Part shown: in pieces, positions 23,201 to 36,665 of the stretch
How the letters are laid out: each line of letters begins with the position of its first letter
How positions within the stretch are numbered: the first letter of the stretch is position 1
Assembly (NCBI GenBank): GCA_030248065.1
Contig: JASAMV010004792.1
Span: 1-64,000, forward strand
DNA length: 64,000 nt
Direction of reading: 5' to 3'
DNA from: Rhynchonema sp. JSB1_4
Taxonomy: Eukaryota; Nematoda; Chromadorea; Monhysterida; Xyalidae
Made by a program: the position numbers and the translations under genes
The notes under the pieces: generated by a model
Databases searched by the model: none
Told to the model about the DNA's origin: nothing
The model's input: only the letters and a program-made list of their open reading frames with translations

Positions 23201-26200
23201 TTTCACGCGCAATTTTTATCATTTTGAAGTGAAAGCATTGCACAAAAACACCAACAACGCACTTCGACTTTCATCAGCAGCCAAGAACAGTTCGAGATTC
23301 GAGAGCACTTGACATTTCAATCGTGCGTATTGCGCTGGTAGGGGGCCGGCCTTGTCGGGCTTGTAAATCAGCACGTTCTTGTACAGTTCCTTGAGCTCGG
23401 GATGTGACATGAAACTGGCTTGCGACGCACAGAAGTTGCCTGAAATTGACAGAATATTGCGCTTTAGTCACAGTACGATAACAATCGGACACCGACGTTG
23501 TTGCAAACACCTCACCCATAGCCATAAGTGCTTTGGATTGCAATGTTTCATCGCGAAAGTATCGACAGAATTCCATCAGGAATCTGAAAATGTACCGAGC
23601 CCACGGCTTGTCGGTGCGTTCGTGCTCTTCCACTTCTTGTTCGTCCTGCAAAACGGTAATATTGTGATGTTTCACATTAAACACACTGCGTGTTCGTTAC
23701 TTTATCAAACGTAAACGTAGACAAAACGTAAACGTGTGAAGTAATTATGCATAAATGTTTTGAAACTGCCACATGGGATTTAATTCGACCAAAGTGGACA
23801 ATGTCGAAAATTCCAAACTGCCAAAACACAAAATTTAAATTAAAAAACTGACCTCATCCTCCTGTTTCTCTTTCTTTTCTTCTTTAATGAACGGTGACGC
23901 CAATTTTGCCTCAACATCGAAGTCAAAATAGCGAAACAGCAATCCCACAGTGAATATGGCACGAAGGAACGCAGGTCGTTCAGACGGCAATATGTCTGAG
24001 TTCTTGCGCACACGACTGTATGCTGCCATTACGAACTCTGTGAACGGAGGTTTATGTAAATTTAGGGCCGTGCGAACAAGCTTATTCCCAGCCTTTTAAC
24101 GTGGTCGTTGTAAATTAACTGCGTTTTTGCGAATGAAACATTGGCCAGTTCATATGGGTTCAACATCAACTAAGTGACCAGCATCTCAGTCGCACAAACA
24201 GCAACAACCCAAACCAACTGGTGGCATGCATGAACACGGCGACGACTTGTGCCAACGGTTGGTGTTGTTTGTGAATCAAAGACGACCAGGTGCTCATCGC
24301 GGCCGAAACCACCGGCAGTTTGCCGTGACGAACCAGTTTCACCAACGAGTCTTCCAAGCGGCGAAGGAAGTTCGGATCGGGATGGTCCATCAGCGGAATG
24401 ACGCGCTCCAGAATTTGTACAACCTGAAATTCATCATTTTTACTTTTTATTTATTATCAAGTTTCGTACCAAGTACCAAGAAAATTTCGCACTGTTGAAA
24501 AAAGCGTTTTCTGAAATTACATTGGCGGTAAAAACCCGAGTTTGATAAATATTTGTTTTGCAGATCTGATCCATCGCACTTTTTGAACAAACAAAATCAC
24601 GGATGAACAGTTAACGGTGAACTGAAAATAATGTTTCGAACCCGCTATGAAACAAGGCAAGTCTGCCACTGAAGCGATGTTTTCTCAATTCCGAAAATTA
24701 CGATCATGGTCAGCCGAAAATGTTGCATGATTTTCACAAGACATACGGTTGAAAAACAAATCGACAATAAGACGCCGTGTTTCAGGCCAAAAACACCACT
24801 AAATATATGATGTTTATTTTAATGTCAAAAGCAAAGCGTGAACACACCAAAAGAATTCAAATAAAAATCAACCTGAATGAGCACCATGCCGACTTGTTCC
24901 GAATTGTGTGCCATCGACAAATAGGGGTGCAACGTCTCAGCGTGCGACACCAACAGCTCAGGCCTGGTCTTGCTGAACAGATACAACGCTGTCAGGCCGG
25001 AGAGCAGTTCGCGTTGCAGTTTGATGCGTTCGGCCTGTTGCGATTGGTCGCGCGCTGCTGCTGCAGAATTAGGTTTGGATCATGCCCCGTGGTGTCGTTG
25101 GGAAATCAAAAAGTCGGGATACCGGATACCCAAAATCCAAAATTTTCGGATACCGGATACCCAAAATGAAAAATCTCGGATACCAAGGGGGGTTGCTCCC
25201 CAAAATAAAAAATCTCGGATACCTAGGGGGTTGTTAAAAAAAGGTCAATTTTTTAGAGGAAAATGGAGCAAAATTAGTGTTGGAAGCACAAAAATTGTCA
25301 TTTTTGGGGTCATGCTTGCGCTAGCAAGCGATTTTGAGCATTTTAGAGGTAAAAATGGGCGATTTTTACGGTTTTCGGAAAAATTTTAGGGTAGGATACC
25401 CCTGGACAAAAAGTCAGGATACCGGATACCCTGGGTGAAAAAATCAAGATACCGGATACTAGGGGGGTTACCCCCTCCCCCCCCAACGACACAACTGATC
25501 ATGCCAGATTCTGGTAGAATTCGAGGTAATTCTTTGCTGCATTTCAGGCTAGAAGGACACGGATCGGTTAACAGGACGCATGTGGCTGACCCAATCTACC
25601 ATTTTATCAGTACTGCTGATGCACAGTTAATCAGTACTGCTGATGCACCAAAATACAGTGTGCGCAAAACGAGTGGGACAATTTCATAGATTTTCATGTT
25701 TTCTAAAACAGGAGGTGTAACTTCATCTCCCTGGCGTTGGCTACCATGAATTATACAATCCCGCTCCCAATCTCACCACTAATATCTCCATCCAATGTCA
25801 CAATTCTGTCCACCAAACAATCGACCATCTGCGCTGCAGCTGCGTATGTCGATCGATCCAGCTCTTTCGTCTTGCCATCTTTGTCCTTTGGATTGCTCAA
25901 TATCGCGCTCATCAACGTCTCCAACGGTTCGAGACCGCCCTCGGCCTTGCAGCACGCAACCGTATCGCACATGTGCAGATTCTGAATTTGTTGTAAACAA
26001 TGTATTTTGTGGTATGAAACAAATCATCAGCTTCATCCTCTATAAAATTGCCGAATGGCAATCAATTCAAAATGGGTTGCGTTTCTGAGCTAAACCTCGT
26101 TGCCTATTTGCAATTCGTGGACATGATGCTTGAAATTTGCAGACAATAACCTGCCTGACCTCTGGCTGCGTTAGATTTTTTCCTATTGCATTAGACTCAC

Positions 26201-29200
26201 ACACGTCTTGGGGTAATACTCCGGCATTGTGCGACGAATCGTTAGAACTTAAAACGGGCCGTAACAGCAGTGAAATTGGTCCGCTTCTCAGACAAGTGGT
26301 AGACCAAGACATCGAATGCATCAGCCACGGGTAGAGCGCAATGTTATTGCTTTCACAAAACATCGCATTGCTACGCACAAGCACAGCGAACCTAATCGCA
26401 AGCTGATTCCACGCCACCAACCTTCTTGTAAATCAGTCTGACGTCGCGGCTCGGGTCCCTGATGGGTTCGAACCACAATTTCTGGAATGTCTCGATGACC
26501 AATTTGCGCACCGTTTCATCATCAGCCACACGCCGCACAATTCGTGCACAGATTTCGGGCACATTCGGATAATTTGGGTGGTGTTCGCACACGTCGCGCA
26601 GGATCTTGATCACTCGTTTGCGCACGCTGATCGCTGTGTCCTGCAAAATGGAAGAGAGCAGGTGAAAAAGCAATTTTTGTATTTCGAATAGTAATCGCTG
26701 AGATTTGCCTTTTCGTCCCGTTTCCACAGACGAACGGTGTACGACTGCATCGTCTTTGCGAAGACCAGGTGGCCCAAAATGCTGAGCACAGCAATGATTT
26801 ACTACTCACAGAAAAAACATCTCATGATATAATGCAAGCTCTGGGCTCCGGTTTCGTCCTAAAGATTGCTCACAAAGAGGAAGTGTGCCTAATTATGTTG
26901 GAATGGCCTCGAAACAATCCCATTACTGACCAATATGCGCGTGGTGAGTGTGTCATAGTATTGTTGAATGAGCTCCGGTCGTCTGGCTATGTATTTGCCG
27001 ATCAAATCCACCGTTGCCTCGCGTACAAGACTCGAGCTGTCGGTTAGCCGTGCGGTCACCGTCTTTTTGACGCAATCCTGTCAAATGAACACATACATAA
27101 AATAGCTAAAAGGCGGGGATGAACAAGTTGCAGCTTGGTGTGTCTGTGTCATTGCTGGCACCATGTTCAGATAACAGCCTGTGCTTCGCAACCGCCAAAA
27201 AATGCTTTCACGGTAAAACAAGAGATGACTAGAACATAGCGGAAATAGTTTGTGGGTCTTTTCCACCATTCGACATTACGACACCTAAGCTAACTAAATA
27301 TAATTTTTTCCTTTCACATACACAACACTAACCACCATGAGCACGCTAGGATCGGCCTCCAACACCTTTGTCAAACACTTCATCGCGTCCGTTCTCAGCT
27401 TCTGAGACTGATCGTGTATGACAGTTTGGAGAATGTTGTTTAGATAATTGTTGAATGATTGCGAGAATGCCCGGCCCGACGCCAGATAGCGGACGAGGAA
27501 TGCCACTTGTGACTCCGTTAGACGCATTTTGGGGATACTGCAACCATTTGTCAAGTTAATTAATGGGTAAAATTCGAACAGACGCCAAAAAATGAATGAT
27601 GAAGGAAAAGTCCCATGAACGAACTTGTGTAGCGTGAGCGCGTCGGCTTCTTTGCGTCGCAGATCCGACAGCAATGAATGGAGGAACACTTTGGAACGAT
27701 CGAAGATCTGAGACATTTTCATCGGTTTAAAAAAGATAACAAAATAGACATTTTGAAACATGATATTCCCAGCCCCAACCTGGTTGGCTTTCTCCAGCTT
27801 CCTATCGCTGGCCGGATCCCGCTGATCTCTGGGTTTCGGATTGAATTCATCTCTGTCGCCGTGTTTGTCTCGTTCAAAACGACCCATCGCCTCTTTGTTC
27901 CATTGACCGAGGTAGAATTGCACTGTGAACTGAAAGAGAGAAAAGTTTTGATTTTCTCCGAAAGAGAAATGATTTTCTCAGAAGGAGAAAATGATCGTCT
28001 ACCTGCATCAACGGTTCTTCATCCATTTGCAGCGCGAACAGATCTTCAAGTAAAGCTTTCTGTAGCATGTCGTTGCGTACGTCTTCGTCGAGCTGAAAAA
28101 ACCAAACAAAATTAAAAAAGAGAAAAGCTTACAAGTAATCCCCCGCTCGACCAACATCATTGATTGCATTCTTTCGTGTGCGTTCAGTGCCGCTTTGCAG
28201 ATGACCTTGGTCATCGATCGCCATCAGAATATCATCCAACATCGCGTCATCCTGAGAACAGAACCGTGTAAAACTCTTTATGAACATTTTTCGAAATTCC
28301 TCCGCATGCGCACCTGCTTCGAGTTGACCGCTGCTCGTCGCAGATCGGCCGTGATCGTGCCGAGATTCGTGAGACACGTGGTGCGCAGCGAGATGTCCAC
28401 CGAACGTGTGCGGAATGTTTGCAGTAGCAGTTTGCCTGAAACATCAAGGGATTGCTGCGTGTATCATTATTTGTGTAATTTATGGACACATGTCTCGGCC
28501 AAACACAAGTGACAAAATGGCACATCCAAATACACATCTGATGAAACATTTTCGCATCTCAGCTGGTTGAACTGAGAATGCAATCAACTCAGCAGCAGCG
28601 ACATGGACCAATAAACGAACCGAGCATTGTGAGACACAATTCAGCAGCGGGCAGTTGCACACGATGTACAGCCTTGAGCAGATCGGCCAGGAACTCCTCG
28701 AATATCAATCGGTAGCTGTCTTCGCCCGTCTTTTTGCAGCGCTCAATGAATTGCAGCAGGAAATTGTGCGCAATCGCTTGCGCTGACGTGAACGAGTCAG
28801 AGTACCTGGAACACGTTTGCTTTGTTTTTCAAAGCACACCCGTGCGTCTTGCACTCTTTCAATTGATGACTGAATAAAGGCATTTTTAACTGACGTCCAG
28901 AAAACAATGCAGTGCTCCTAAATATGTGAACAAAAAAGATAAAAAAGGGATGTACACGTGCGAAAAGCATTCTGTCAAATCAATGCCACTTACCAGGCGT
29001 TCATCTGATCAGCATCGCCCTCCTCGCCAGCAGGCGATTCCCGTCCCACGACCATATCCGAGTCATCAGCCGATGCCCCGGCCATGGCAGCATACGAATC
29101 GGTGAGTAACGGACGATAAATGACCGATTGTATGAGATGCAGCACTAGCGCGGTCACCATTTGGATGTAACACGGCTCCGTCAGACCGCAACTGCAAATA

Positions 29201-32200
29201 AAACTTGTAGAATTATCTATTCATGAAGGCTGATTTCGGTGAAAAAAGCAAGCGTCTGAATTTGGGCATTCAAAATGAGCTCACCCATAAGATCGAACGA
29301 CTTTCTTTCCCACAGAAAGTCGATGTATCGAATTCAGAATGTCGCCCAACATTGCCAGTCTAAAATGTTTTTCTGAAGGTTTGCATTTGATTGACACAGA
29401 ATACAGCATTAAATATCGCTTCTTGGCAAATACACCACACACAGCAACATTTGGTTTAGTCTTAAAAGATCGTCCACCACCGACCTGTACTTTTCATATT
29501 TGGCAAACAACACCACAGCCAATCGCAATGACTGATGCTGCATATCGTCAATGTGTTCCACAAAGAACGGTTGCACAGCCAGCGTACACAATTGGGCTAT
29601 TGCTGTCTCGTTCACCTGCCAACGTTTGGCAAAGTTTTGCTTTATTGCGGATGAGATGGGTGCCTTTGCCGTACATTTTCTTCAAAATTATCCAGAAACT
29701 ATCCCATTAATCTCTCTCGTTTGTCGTCCCGCTCTGTCACCATTGCAAAAAATTTCATTCAAACGAACAGAGACCAAAGTTGATATCAAGCGTGGTGATC
29801 GGATGTGATCTGCCTTGGTAGGTGGCGTGAGATTCTTGCATTGAGGATGAAATTACTGGAACCACTAATTTCATCCAGCTTATTAGTTATTCACTTTCGG
29901 TCGAGCAACATCGCTGGACAAAATTAGTAGCACCACCAAATTTCCTAAAATCATTAATCCAAAAAAAGTCACGTGACCAAGGTAGGTCACATCCGATCCG
30001 ACCACCAAGTTTGATATCGCTCCAAGTGTTCATTCGAATAACTTCTTCCTCAACCGACATCATCTGCTCCGCTGGATAAGAAAACTGGCAATTTGCATCA
30101 GCCAGCAAACTCACAACTGTGCGCAGTCTCTACCGGACATTCAGTATTCAAAATGAAGTGCCTCGTCTCGCCACACCAAAACAAATCAAAACAAGGAGAC
30201 GCACGGACACACCCAGGTGCTGGTACAGTGTTCTACTTTAGCACTACGTGAAAGATCAACCACCCTCACCTGATGTTGCTCGACCAACTCCGACAGGCAC
30301 GCGATCACATCACACATATGACGTAGCACTTCGCGACACGTGCGTTGACGACGCTGTGCTGCTTGTGCTTTGCCTTTCTTGCGACTTTCTGCAATGAAAC
30401 GAGCACAAATCATTGCAAATAATCAGCTGAACTTTACAATATGTGGTCACTGTGTTCATGTGAAAAAGACTAAAACGTGATCGAACCTTTGGTAGACCTC
30501 GTCGGCAGTTTATCGGCATTCGGTCTGTAGGTCGAGTCGAAAGCCGGGAACACAACGTCAGCGTTCAACTGTTTGCACAGCGTGATACAACGTTCGATTG
30601 TATCTGCAACAAAACGGTTGATTATGCAAATGACTGTCAAAAGATAGGGCTTATTTTCTTTCCACAACTTGCGGCGTGTGAGCAAAGGTGTCTTTTTAAG
30701 TCCTCCAAGCTGATCTGACTAGTTTCATGCTTTTTTTACTCATTTAGGTAGTTTGATGGTTTAAATAAGAAAATTCTGGATGTGAGCTGCATCTGACTTC
30801 CCAATTTTTAAATCCGAACAAAAATCTCCAGCACAAATTGGCAAGAAAACAAACGCCAACCTTCAATGATGACCTCCTTGGGCATCTTTGGCGCGGTCAT
30901 GATCGTGAGTGCAGCAGTGGCGGCGATCGATGAACGCAACACTCGGTCTTCGATCAGCTCGTGCATCTCCTCGTCCAGCTCGTCGTCGATTCGCTAACAA
31001 AATCGAAACAGTTAAAAAAGATAATTTCGAAAATCGTACAGCATCTTGAATCGGAAAAGCATGGGAAAGAATTATGGATCGTGACGACAAAAAAACCGTT
31101 TCCTTCATCTTCATCAAGTGTGTGAGCGGGAACTGGGAACATGGCAAGGAAACGCTTTAAAATTGTCATAACTAAAAAAAATGAAGCTGCAATCGACTAG
31201 TATCACATAGCACATACTAAAGAAACAACAACAAAACACTCACATCATCAAACACAAATCCAGCGAGTTCGTCCTTGGTGCATCCGCGCACGTTCTTTTC
31301 GAGAATCGTCAACAATTTGGTCAGTTTCTCGACGGGCACCGCGTGCATGTAGTGCATGGATTTCAGTTTATTCGCTTCTTCGCATAGATTGATTAGCACC
31401 GCTTTGTCGATCAGACTCTCCGATGGAAGGTAGTCTTCTTCGTCTGCAGCAGGACATACCACATGATGCACTTTTTTGATCAGTATCTGGTATTGTGTCT
31501 AGTTTCTAAAAACAATGTTCAAGCAAAACTAGTAAACGTGACAAAAATTATGAAAGATTACCGCCAGCAGTCAGATCGATGTCTTCATAGTTGTCAAAGA
31601 TCTGATCGATCGACGAACAGAACTGACCGAACACTTCGTTGAGAACCATTTCTGAGGAAAGGGCCAGAACTCTTTATTTATTCAGGTACAAAAATTAGGC
31701 AAATGTTACCCACCGTCGACGTCAGCATGATACGCGTAACGATGTCGTTTTCGCCGCTCCTTCCTCTGTCGCTCCATCTCCATGTAGTTGCGGTTTTGTT
31801 CGCGGATTTCTGCAATACAATTCGCAATGCGTGATAAACAAACGGTCGAATGGTGAATCGAACAAAACAGTGATTGGATCAGACGAGGCGCGAGGGTCCA
31901 TAACAAATACAAAAATGACACCACCACAACCGAACCATCGTCAGGCGTCACCGATCGTTCTCTCGGTCTGTCGCCTCTATATTCATCATCGTCTTCCAGT
32001 GGTCGTTTGCGTCCACGACTTTCGCTCGTCGTTGGAGACTCGGGTCGGGGGAACTGACGGATAAAGAAACTTTATGTTCAAGAAAGCAGTAGCTTATTTT
32101 CAAATATCTGTGCTGTCAACAATCTCGGTGATAGATCCAGATATGTAGGACCGAGTCATTCAAGAACATTGACCTCAGTCGCCACAGCACGGGTAAGAAA

Positions 32201-34006
32201 ACATGCTCCTCATAAGAAACCACAAGATCCTAAAAATCGTTTTTTCAGTTAGCGAACGGTCAGAAACTCACTGCAGCATCGCTGTACGCTTTCGGCTGCC
32301 GTGTGCGACGTCTCTGGCCCTCCTTGAAGTACAGGGCGTCGGGCGTCAGTGAATCGAACAGGTCAGACACCTAAATAAAGATATTCATAACAAATATCAT
32401 AATCTGACCATTTCTGCGAAAAGCACAAAATATGAGTTGTGCAGCCCGTTTTTTTGGTGGCCCGCATGGACCTGTTTTTATAGACAGGCGGTGGACCAGG
32501 TCATCGTCAGTGCTGTGCAAATAAGCTAAATGCTCAACTCCTATCACTCACTTCATCCCGTTTCCGCCGCGACTGCGCTTTTGGCTGTTTGCCAACGGAG
32601 ACGATTTGTTTGCGCAGCTCTTTCTGTTGTTCAGATGGTGGCGCCATCGTTGCCGAGGGTTGCTGATGTTGTTGTTGTTCACCCGATACACCAGGTTGTT
32701 GGTGCGAGTGCTCGTGCATCGAAGGTGACGCATTGTCGCGATGACCCTGTGCGTGCGGGAACAAAAATAAGTTCATTAGACAAACGCACACAGTTTTGTC
32801 TCATACACTACAGATATAGTCGGCCCTCTCCAAATCTCCACGAGTAAATTTCTCTTCGCGCAGCATTGTGAACATTCCAGGGCAGTGCACGTCCAGTAAC
32901 GCGCATCAAGGAACTTTTGTCGCTTTACAGACAGAATACTCTCAAAGAAAACAGGAAGCTAACCGTTTGTCTCATGCCGACATCATTATTATCATTCAAC
33001 GTCGTCCGTGACATGCTGTTCGTTTTGTATTCCTGCTGGGCGGCCAGCCATTGTTGGTCTTGTTGCAGTGCAGCAGCAAACACATTCGCATTCTGACGCA
33101 ACACGGCACGGATCAGGTTCGGATCATTCGGTCCGCCGATGTCGTGCGCTATCTTTCCAGCCAATCGGGCGTAGGGCTCTTTCAGAACGCTGAAATGCAA
33201 ATCAACAGCAGTTTTGCGAACGTTTGATTGGAGGAGTTATGGTTTGAATCGGGTGTCCTGTACGGTGGTCGGAGTCTAGCATTAAATAGTTGAAAAATGC
33301 AAGCGCTCAGTGATTTTGTGGATGTATATGACTTCGGGCTTTTATTGGCAAGATATGAAAAAGCCCTGTTAGTTTGCTTGCAACCAGTTTGCGTAAGTTC
33401 ACCAAGAATGTTGTCTGTACGCAAAAAGCAAAGTAAAGTAAATGTATTGTTGTTGATGCTGTTTCTGTCATCTCCTTAGAAAATGAACAAAACCGTGTGA
33501 TACCGTCGGCGAACCGCATTGCGGCTTGTGAGCCATGCCAACCTAACAAACATTTCGAGAAATTACAACCCAACAGAAACATTGTTCGTCCAAAATTCCC
33601 CAAAACTAACACAGACGAAGTATCAGATCGACTGAGCGCCGAAGCAACGGGTACGGCCAGCTGAGGGTTCTCACTGCTCGTGTACTGAGCGGCCAGCAGT
33701 TGTGTTTGTGGATGATTTATTAGCGTTTGACCACCGCCGCCCTCCGGAAGAGCAGAAGGAAGAGGCAAATTCGCGACCACTGAAAAAAAATGATTTCAAC
33801 GATTGTTTTAATGTTGCGCGCCGGGGAAGTCCACCCCACAGGAAACTGGAACTCTGTCCTGTCAACATGGACAATCGAGCGAAAACGTAAAACGTACGAT
33901 TGGTTAGACTAGTGATTCCACTGAGTTGCAGCGCTGGCAGTTGAGTTGCGGCAGATGCCTGTGCAGCAGCAGCGTTTTCGCCTTGCGCCGCTGCGCCACT
34001 GTCCAT
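20242..34006 (-). CDS. NIPBL: Nipped-B-like cohesin loader (SCC2/NIPBL), about 39 exons
   Basis: Loads cohesin onto chromosomes together with MAU2/SCC4, in the nucleus. About 1,900 residues by exon sums. Landmarks (minus strand): start at 34006; exon 2 from 33779 completes ITSLTNLVANLPLPSALP, matching the conserved N-terminal ITTLAGIASLTDLLNQLPLPSPLP region of animal NIPBL in spirit and order. Further landmarks are a QQQ-rich exon 32746..32552; acidic/basic linkers 32053..31714; LCEEANKLKSM (31443..31244); PFFVEHIDD (29615..29485); AMKCLTKVLEADPS (27540..27334); SVRKRVIKILRDV and FQKLWF (26642..26422); HFDFD-like YFDFD (24040..23853); MGDVSSG (23172..23033); IAMSTDPES (22790..22687); FPYQFLEEPLY (21369..21125). 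The tail is short and acidic (DGDMEEGDE, stop 20242), shorter than in vertebrates. HEAT-like helical repeats fill the C-terminal two-thirds. Confidence 0.92.
21400..21930. repeat. GGCCGGG-rich repeat in a NIPBL intron
   Basis: The intron between NIPBL exons ending at 21927 and starting at 21369 holds GGACCGGCC and GGGCCGGGCCGGG tracts. The left end begins CAGAGATCAGGATAGG, resembling the CAGAGATGGGAATCGGG end of the element at 34559-35268. It is probably a diverged relative; ends and target duplication are not resolved. Confidence 0.45.
25087..25497. mobile_element. hAT-type MITE with GGATACC repeats, in a NIPBL intron
   Basis: 411 bp, flanked by the 8-bp direct duplication ATCATGCC (25079-25086 and 25498-25505). 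Terminal inverted repeats are CCGTGGTGTCGTTGGG and, read inward from the other end, CAGTTGTGTCGTTGGGG. The interior has at least six copies of GGATACCGGATAC-like strings, G-runs and C-runs near the ends, and a small palindrome TTGCGCTAGCAAGCG. No coding capacity. It sits 27 nt upstream of the acceptor of the exon starting at 25060. Confidence 0.85.
29778..30018. repeat. Inverted-repeat element in a NIPBL intron (CTTGGTGRTCGG family)
   Basis: Left arm GATATCAAGCGTGGTGATCGG and right arm, complemented, GATATCAAACTTGGTGGTCGG bound a 240-bp segment without coding potential. Related sequence occurs near 47795, 56945 and 58228, so this is probably a dispersed MITE family. No target duplication is certain. 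Confidence 0.55.
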
Positions 34007-34558
34007 CGCTGATCGATTTAATTTGGGCTTGTTGTTGTGTGTTTTGTGTGTCACAAAACCTTGGCTGTATTTTACTGATTTGCTTCGACGTTTGATATAA
34101 AATACCTACGTGGCTGGTTTCGTTCAACTTCCACGATTCACATGGCAATAGGGTAGCGTCAGCGTGTCTGAAATTTTCCACAAAAATAGGTTGAGAAAAA
34201 TCTCAATGTGGAAACAAAAACCGGGTAAAAATCCGACCAAACAATAGGGCCGGGCCGAGCTTTGGCCAACTGGGGTCGGGGTCGGACCGGCTGGGCCAGA
34301 CACGTCGGCCCAGATTGCGACCTCTGTGTGTTTTTTTGGGCAAACTAGTCGCACGTAACCGGGCCCGGCCGACCGTCGCGCCGGGCTGCGGCGACCGCGA
34401 TTTTTTACTCTTGACTGGGCCGGGCCCGGTCGCAGATTTGGGCGACTGGGCCGGGCCGGGATCAGGTATGGTAACCTGGCCGATCATCCTCTCATGACCT
34501 CTGGCTCTGATGACCTGACCTCTCTGATTCTGATCCACCTGGATCTTGCGATCCACAA
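34007..34558. other. Upstream of NIPBL; GC-rich repeat
   Basis: The first 150 bp upstream of the NIPBL start are unremarkable and should carry its promoter. From about 34225 to 34480 the sequence is dominated by GGGCCGGGCC-type strings and is related to the GC-rich element that follows. No gene. Confidence 0.5.
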
Positions 34559-35268
34559 CAGAGATGGGAATCGGGCCGGGTTACCTCGGCACGACTCGGC
34601 CCGACGAGGTCCGGTCCTGGATCCGGCCCGGCCAGACAGTTCGGGCCGGGAAGTCCGGCCCGGCCCGGCCCGACTTTTTCTGATGATATTTTGAAGAAAA
34701 TTTTTTGGTGCAAAAGTTACAGTTTTTATTTAAAAATACCTGAAAACCATAGAGGTCGGTCCCAGTGTAGTTCCTGGGGGGAGGGGGTCCCCCCTCGGGC
34801 TCGGGTACATCTGTTCCCCCTCCATGGTACGCCTGCCCCACTGTTCCCCCTTCGGGCACGTCTGGGGTCTGCTCCCCCAATTTTTGCCTAAAATAGGCAA
34901 ATTTTGGCCTACAAGAGGCATTTTTAGGCATAAAAATGAGTGGTTTTCAGGTCAACGTCGTCAAAAATCGCCAAAATACCCTTTTTATTGAGATTTTTTC
35001 CTAAAAGGGGCAAAAATGAGCCAAATTTTCGACCTCAAAAAATGACTTTTCTCCAAATTTGGGTCCTCCGTCCCCCCTTCCCCCCCAGGTGGAGGTGGGT
35101 ACGTCTGTTCTAAGCTGCTGAATCGCTAGAAATTTTGGCTAATTTACTTACCGTCGTAAAAAGTCACGATTTTCTATTGAAATTCGATGATGTCGGGCCT
35201 TTTCGGGCCGACCATCCCGGCCCGGCTCGGCTCGACATTCCGAAAAGCCGGCCCGATTCCCACCTCTG
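34559..35268. mobile_element. GGCCGGG-type inverted-repeat element, with another element inside
   Basis: Ends are CAGAGATGGGAATCGGGCC (34559) and, complemented, CAGAGGTGGGAATCGGGCC (ending 35268). GATCCACAAC occurs just outside both ends (34550-34559; 35277-35286) with 8 extra bases on the right, so the exact duplication is unclear. At 34763 a second element end, CAGTGTAGTTCCTGGG, begins inside it, with GTACATCTGTTC-like repeats; its right end is not clear. No coding capacity. Confidence 0.55.
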
Positions 35269-35598
35269 ACACCTCCGATCCACAACAACACAAATATAGT
35301 GACTAACTGAAACAAACCGTTTTTTTCGGAGCCCGGTAATTTTCGAAAATAAATTACCGGGAAACTTACCGGTAATTTATTTTTCAGAGACAATGTGTTT
35401 TCCGGACTGAAAATGGCGAGAAATTTTCTTGAGGCTTCGAACCTATGTTATAAAATCGTTTTAAAAAGGCAGCTGAAAGCGACCCTTTTTCGTGCCTGAA
35501 ACATGCAGGCGGGGATCAAACAAAAAACAAACCATAAAGCAAAGCAAAACATGCTCAAAAAGGGTGTTTTTGACTTCGGATCGGAGGAGTTCCTCAAG

Positions 35599-36453
35599 CA
35601 GTGTAGTGGCTGGGGGGGGATGGGGGGGGATTCCCCCCCCCTAAGGAGTAGGTACCTTGCAACCACCCCTTGGGGGGGGAAGGGGGGGGAAGGGTAGGTA
35701 CAGTGTAGTTCCTGGTCCGGCGCGGCGGTTAGTGTACCTACCCCTTTTTTCCGTGAGGCGGTTAGTGTACCTCCCTGGGGGGGGGGCGCCCGCGGGGGCG
35801 GCAAGACCCAAAATCAGGAAAAAGTCACTTTTTGAGGTAGAAAATTTGACCTATTTTTACCCCTTTTTGGAAAAAATTCTTCAGAACAAGGGTATTTTGG
35901 CGACTTTTGAGAACATTGACCTAAAAATCACACATTTTAGGCCTAAAAATGCCCATTTTAGGCCTAAAAATGGCCATTTTAGGCAAAAGTTGAGGCGGTT
36001 AGTGTACCTGACGCGGCGGTTAGTGTACTAGTGTACCTTGGTCGCGGCGGTTAGTGTACCTTAGGGGGGGGGGGGGGAACCCCCCCCCTCCCCCCCCCCA
36101 GGAACTACACTGGGTAGGTACCTTGCAACCATCCCGGAGGGTACCTTGCAACCATCAATTTATGGTTTTCGTGGGCAAAAATGGGTATTTTTCGACCTCA
36201 AAACCCCAAAAATCGCGCGCTCCGCGCGCAAACCCCCATATAATAGCTATTTTGAACAAATTTTCGACCAAAATGCAAAAAAGTGCCATTTTTTCGGCCA
36301 ATTTTGCAATATAATGCATGCAAAAAACACCCTTTTTTCGGACCCCAGGGGTACCTTGCAACCTTCCGGAGGCTGGGTAGGGGGTACCTTGCAACCATCT
36401 GAATCCATCCCCCCCCAAGGGTACCTTGCAACCATCTGCCTGCCACTACACTG
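35599..36453. mobile_element. hAT-type MITE with TACCTTGCAACC repeats (host of a nested MITE)
   Basis: Ends CAGTGTAGTGGC and, complemented, CAGTGTAGTGGCAGGC, flanked by the 8-bp duplication TCCTCAAG (35591-35598 and 36454-36461). Six same-direction copies of GGTACCTTGCAACC lie near both ends (35651, 36118, 36140, 36350, 36385, 36420). A 412-bp element is inserted at 35701-36112; without it and its duplication the host is about 435 bp. The core includes TCGCGCGCTCCGCGCGC. Confidence 0.87.
35701..36112. mobile_element. Nested hAT-type MITE with GCGGTTAGTGTACCT repeats
   Basis: 412 bp, perfect 15-bp ends CAGTGTAGTTCCTGG, flanked by the 8-bp duplication GGTAGGTA (35693-35700 and 36113-36120). 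Five same-direction copies of GGCGGTTAGTGTACCT occur, two near the left end and three near the right. The core has TTTTAGGCCTAAAAATG palindromic units. Inserted into the element at 35599-36453. Confidence 0.88.
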
Positions 36454-36665
36454 TCCTCAAGTACTGGTAATTTTTTGAAAAAAACGGTTTTTTGAGAAAA
36501 AAACCGTTTCTTTCCGAAAATATAAATTACCGTAATTTTAGTCACCAAATAAACACAAACCCGCCCGCGGCCAAGAGGAGTTAAAAATCTTTGGAAAATC
36601 ATCCACGCCTATAAAAGGCAGAAAACGGCGTTTTGAGGCCAGCCGCTTCAGATTACGTTTAAGCC

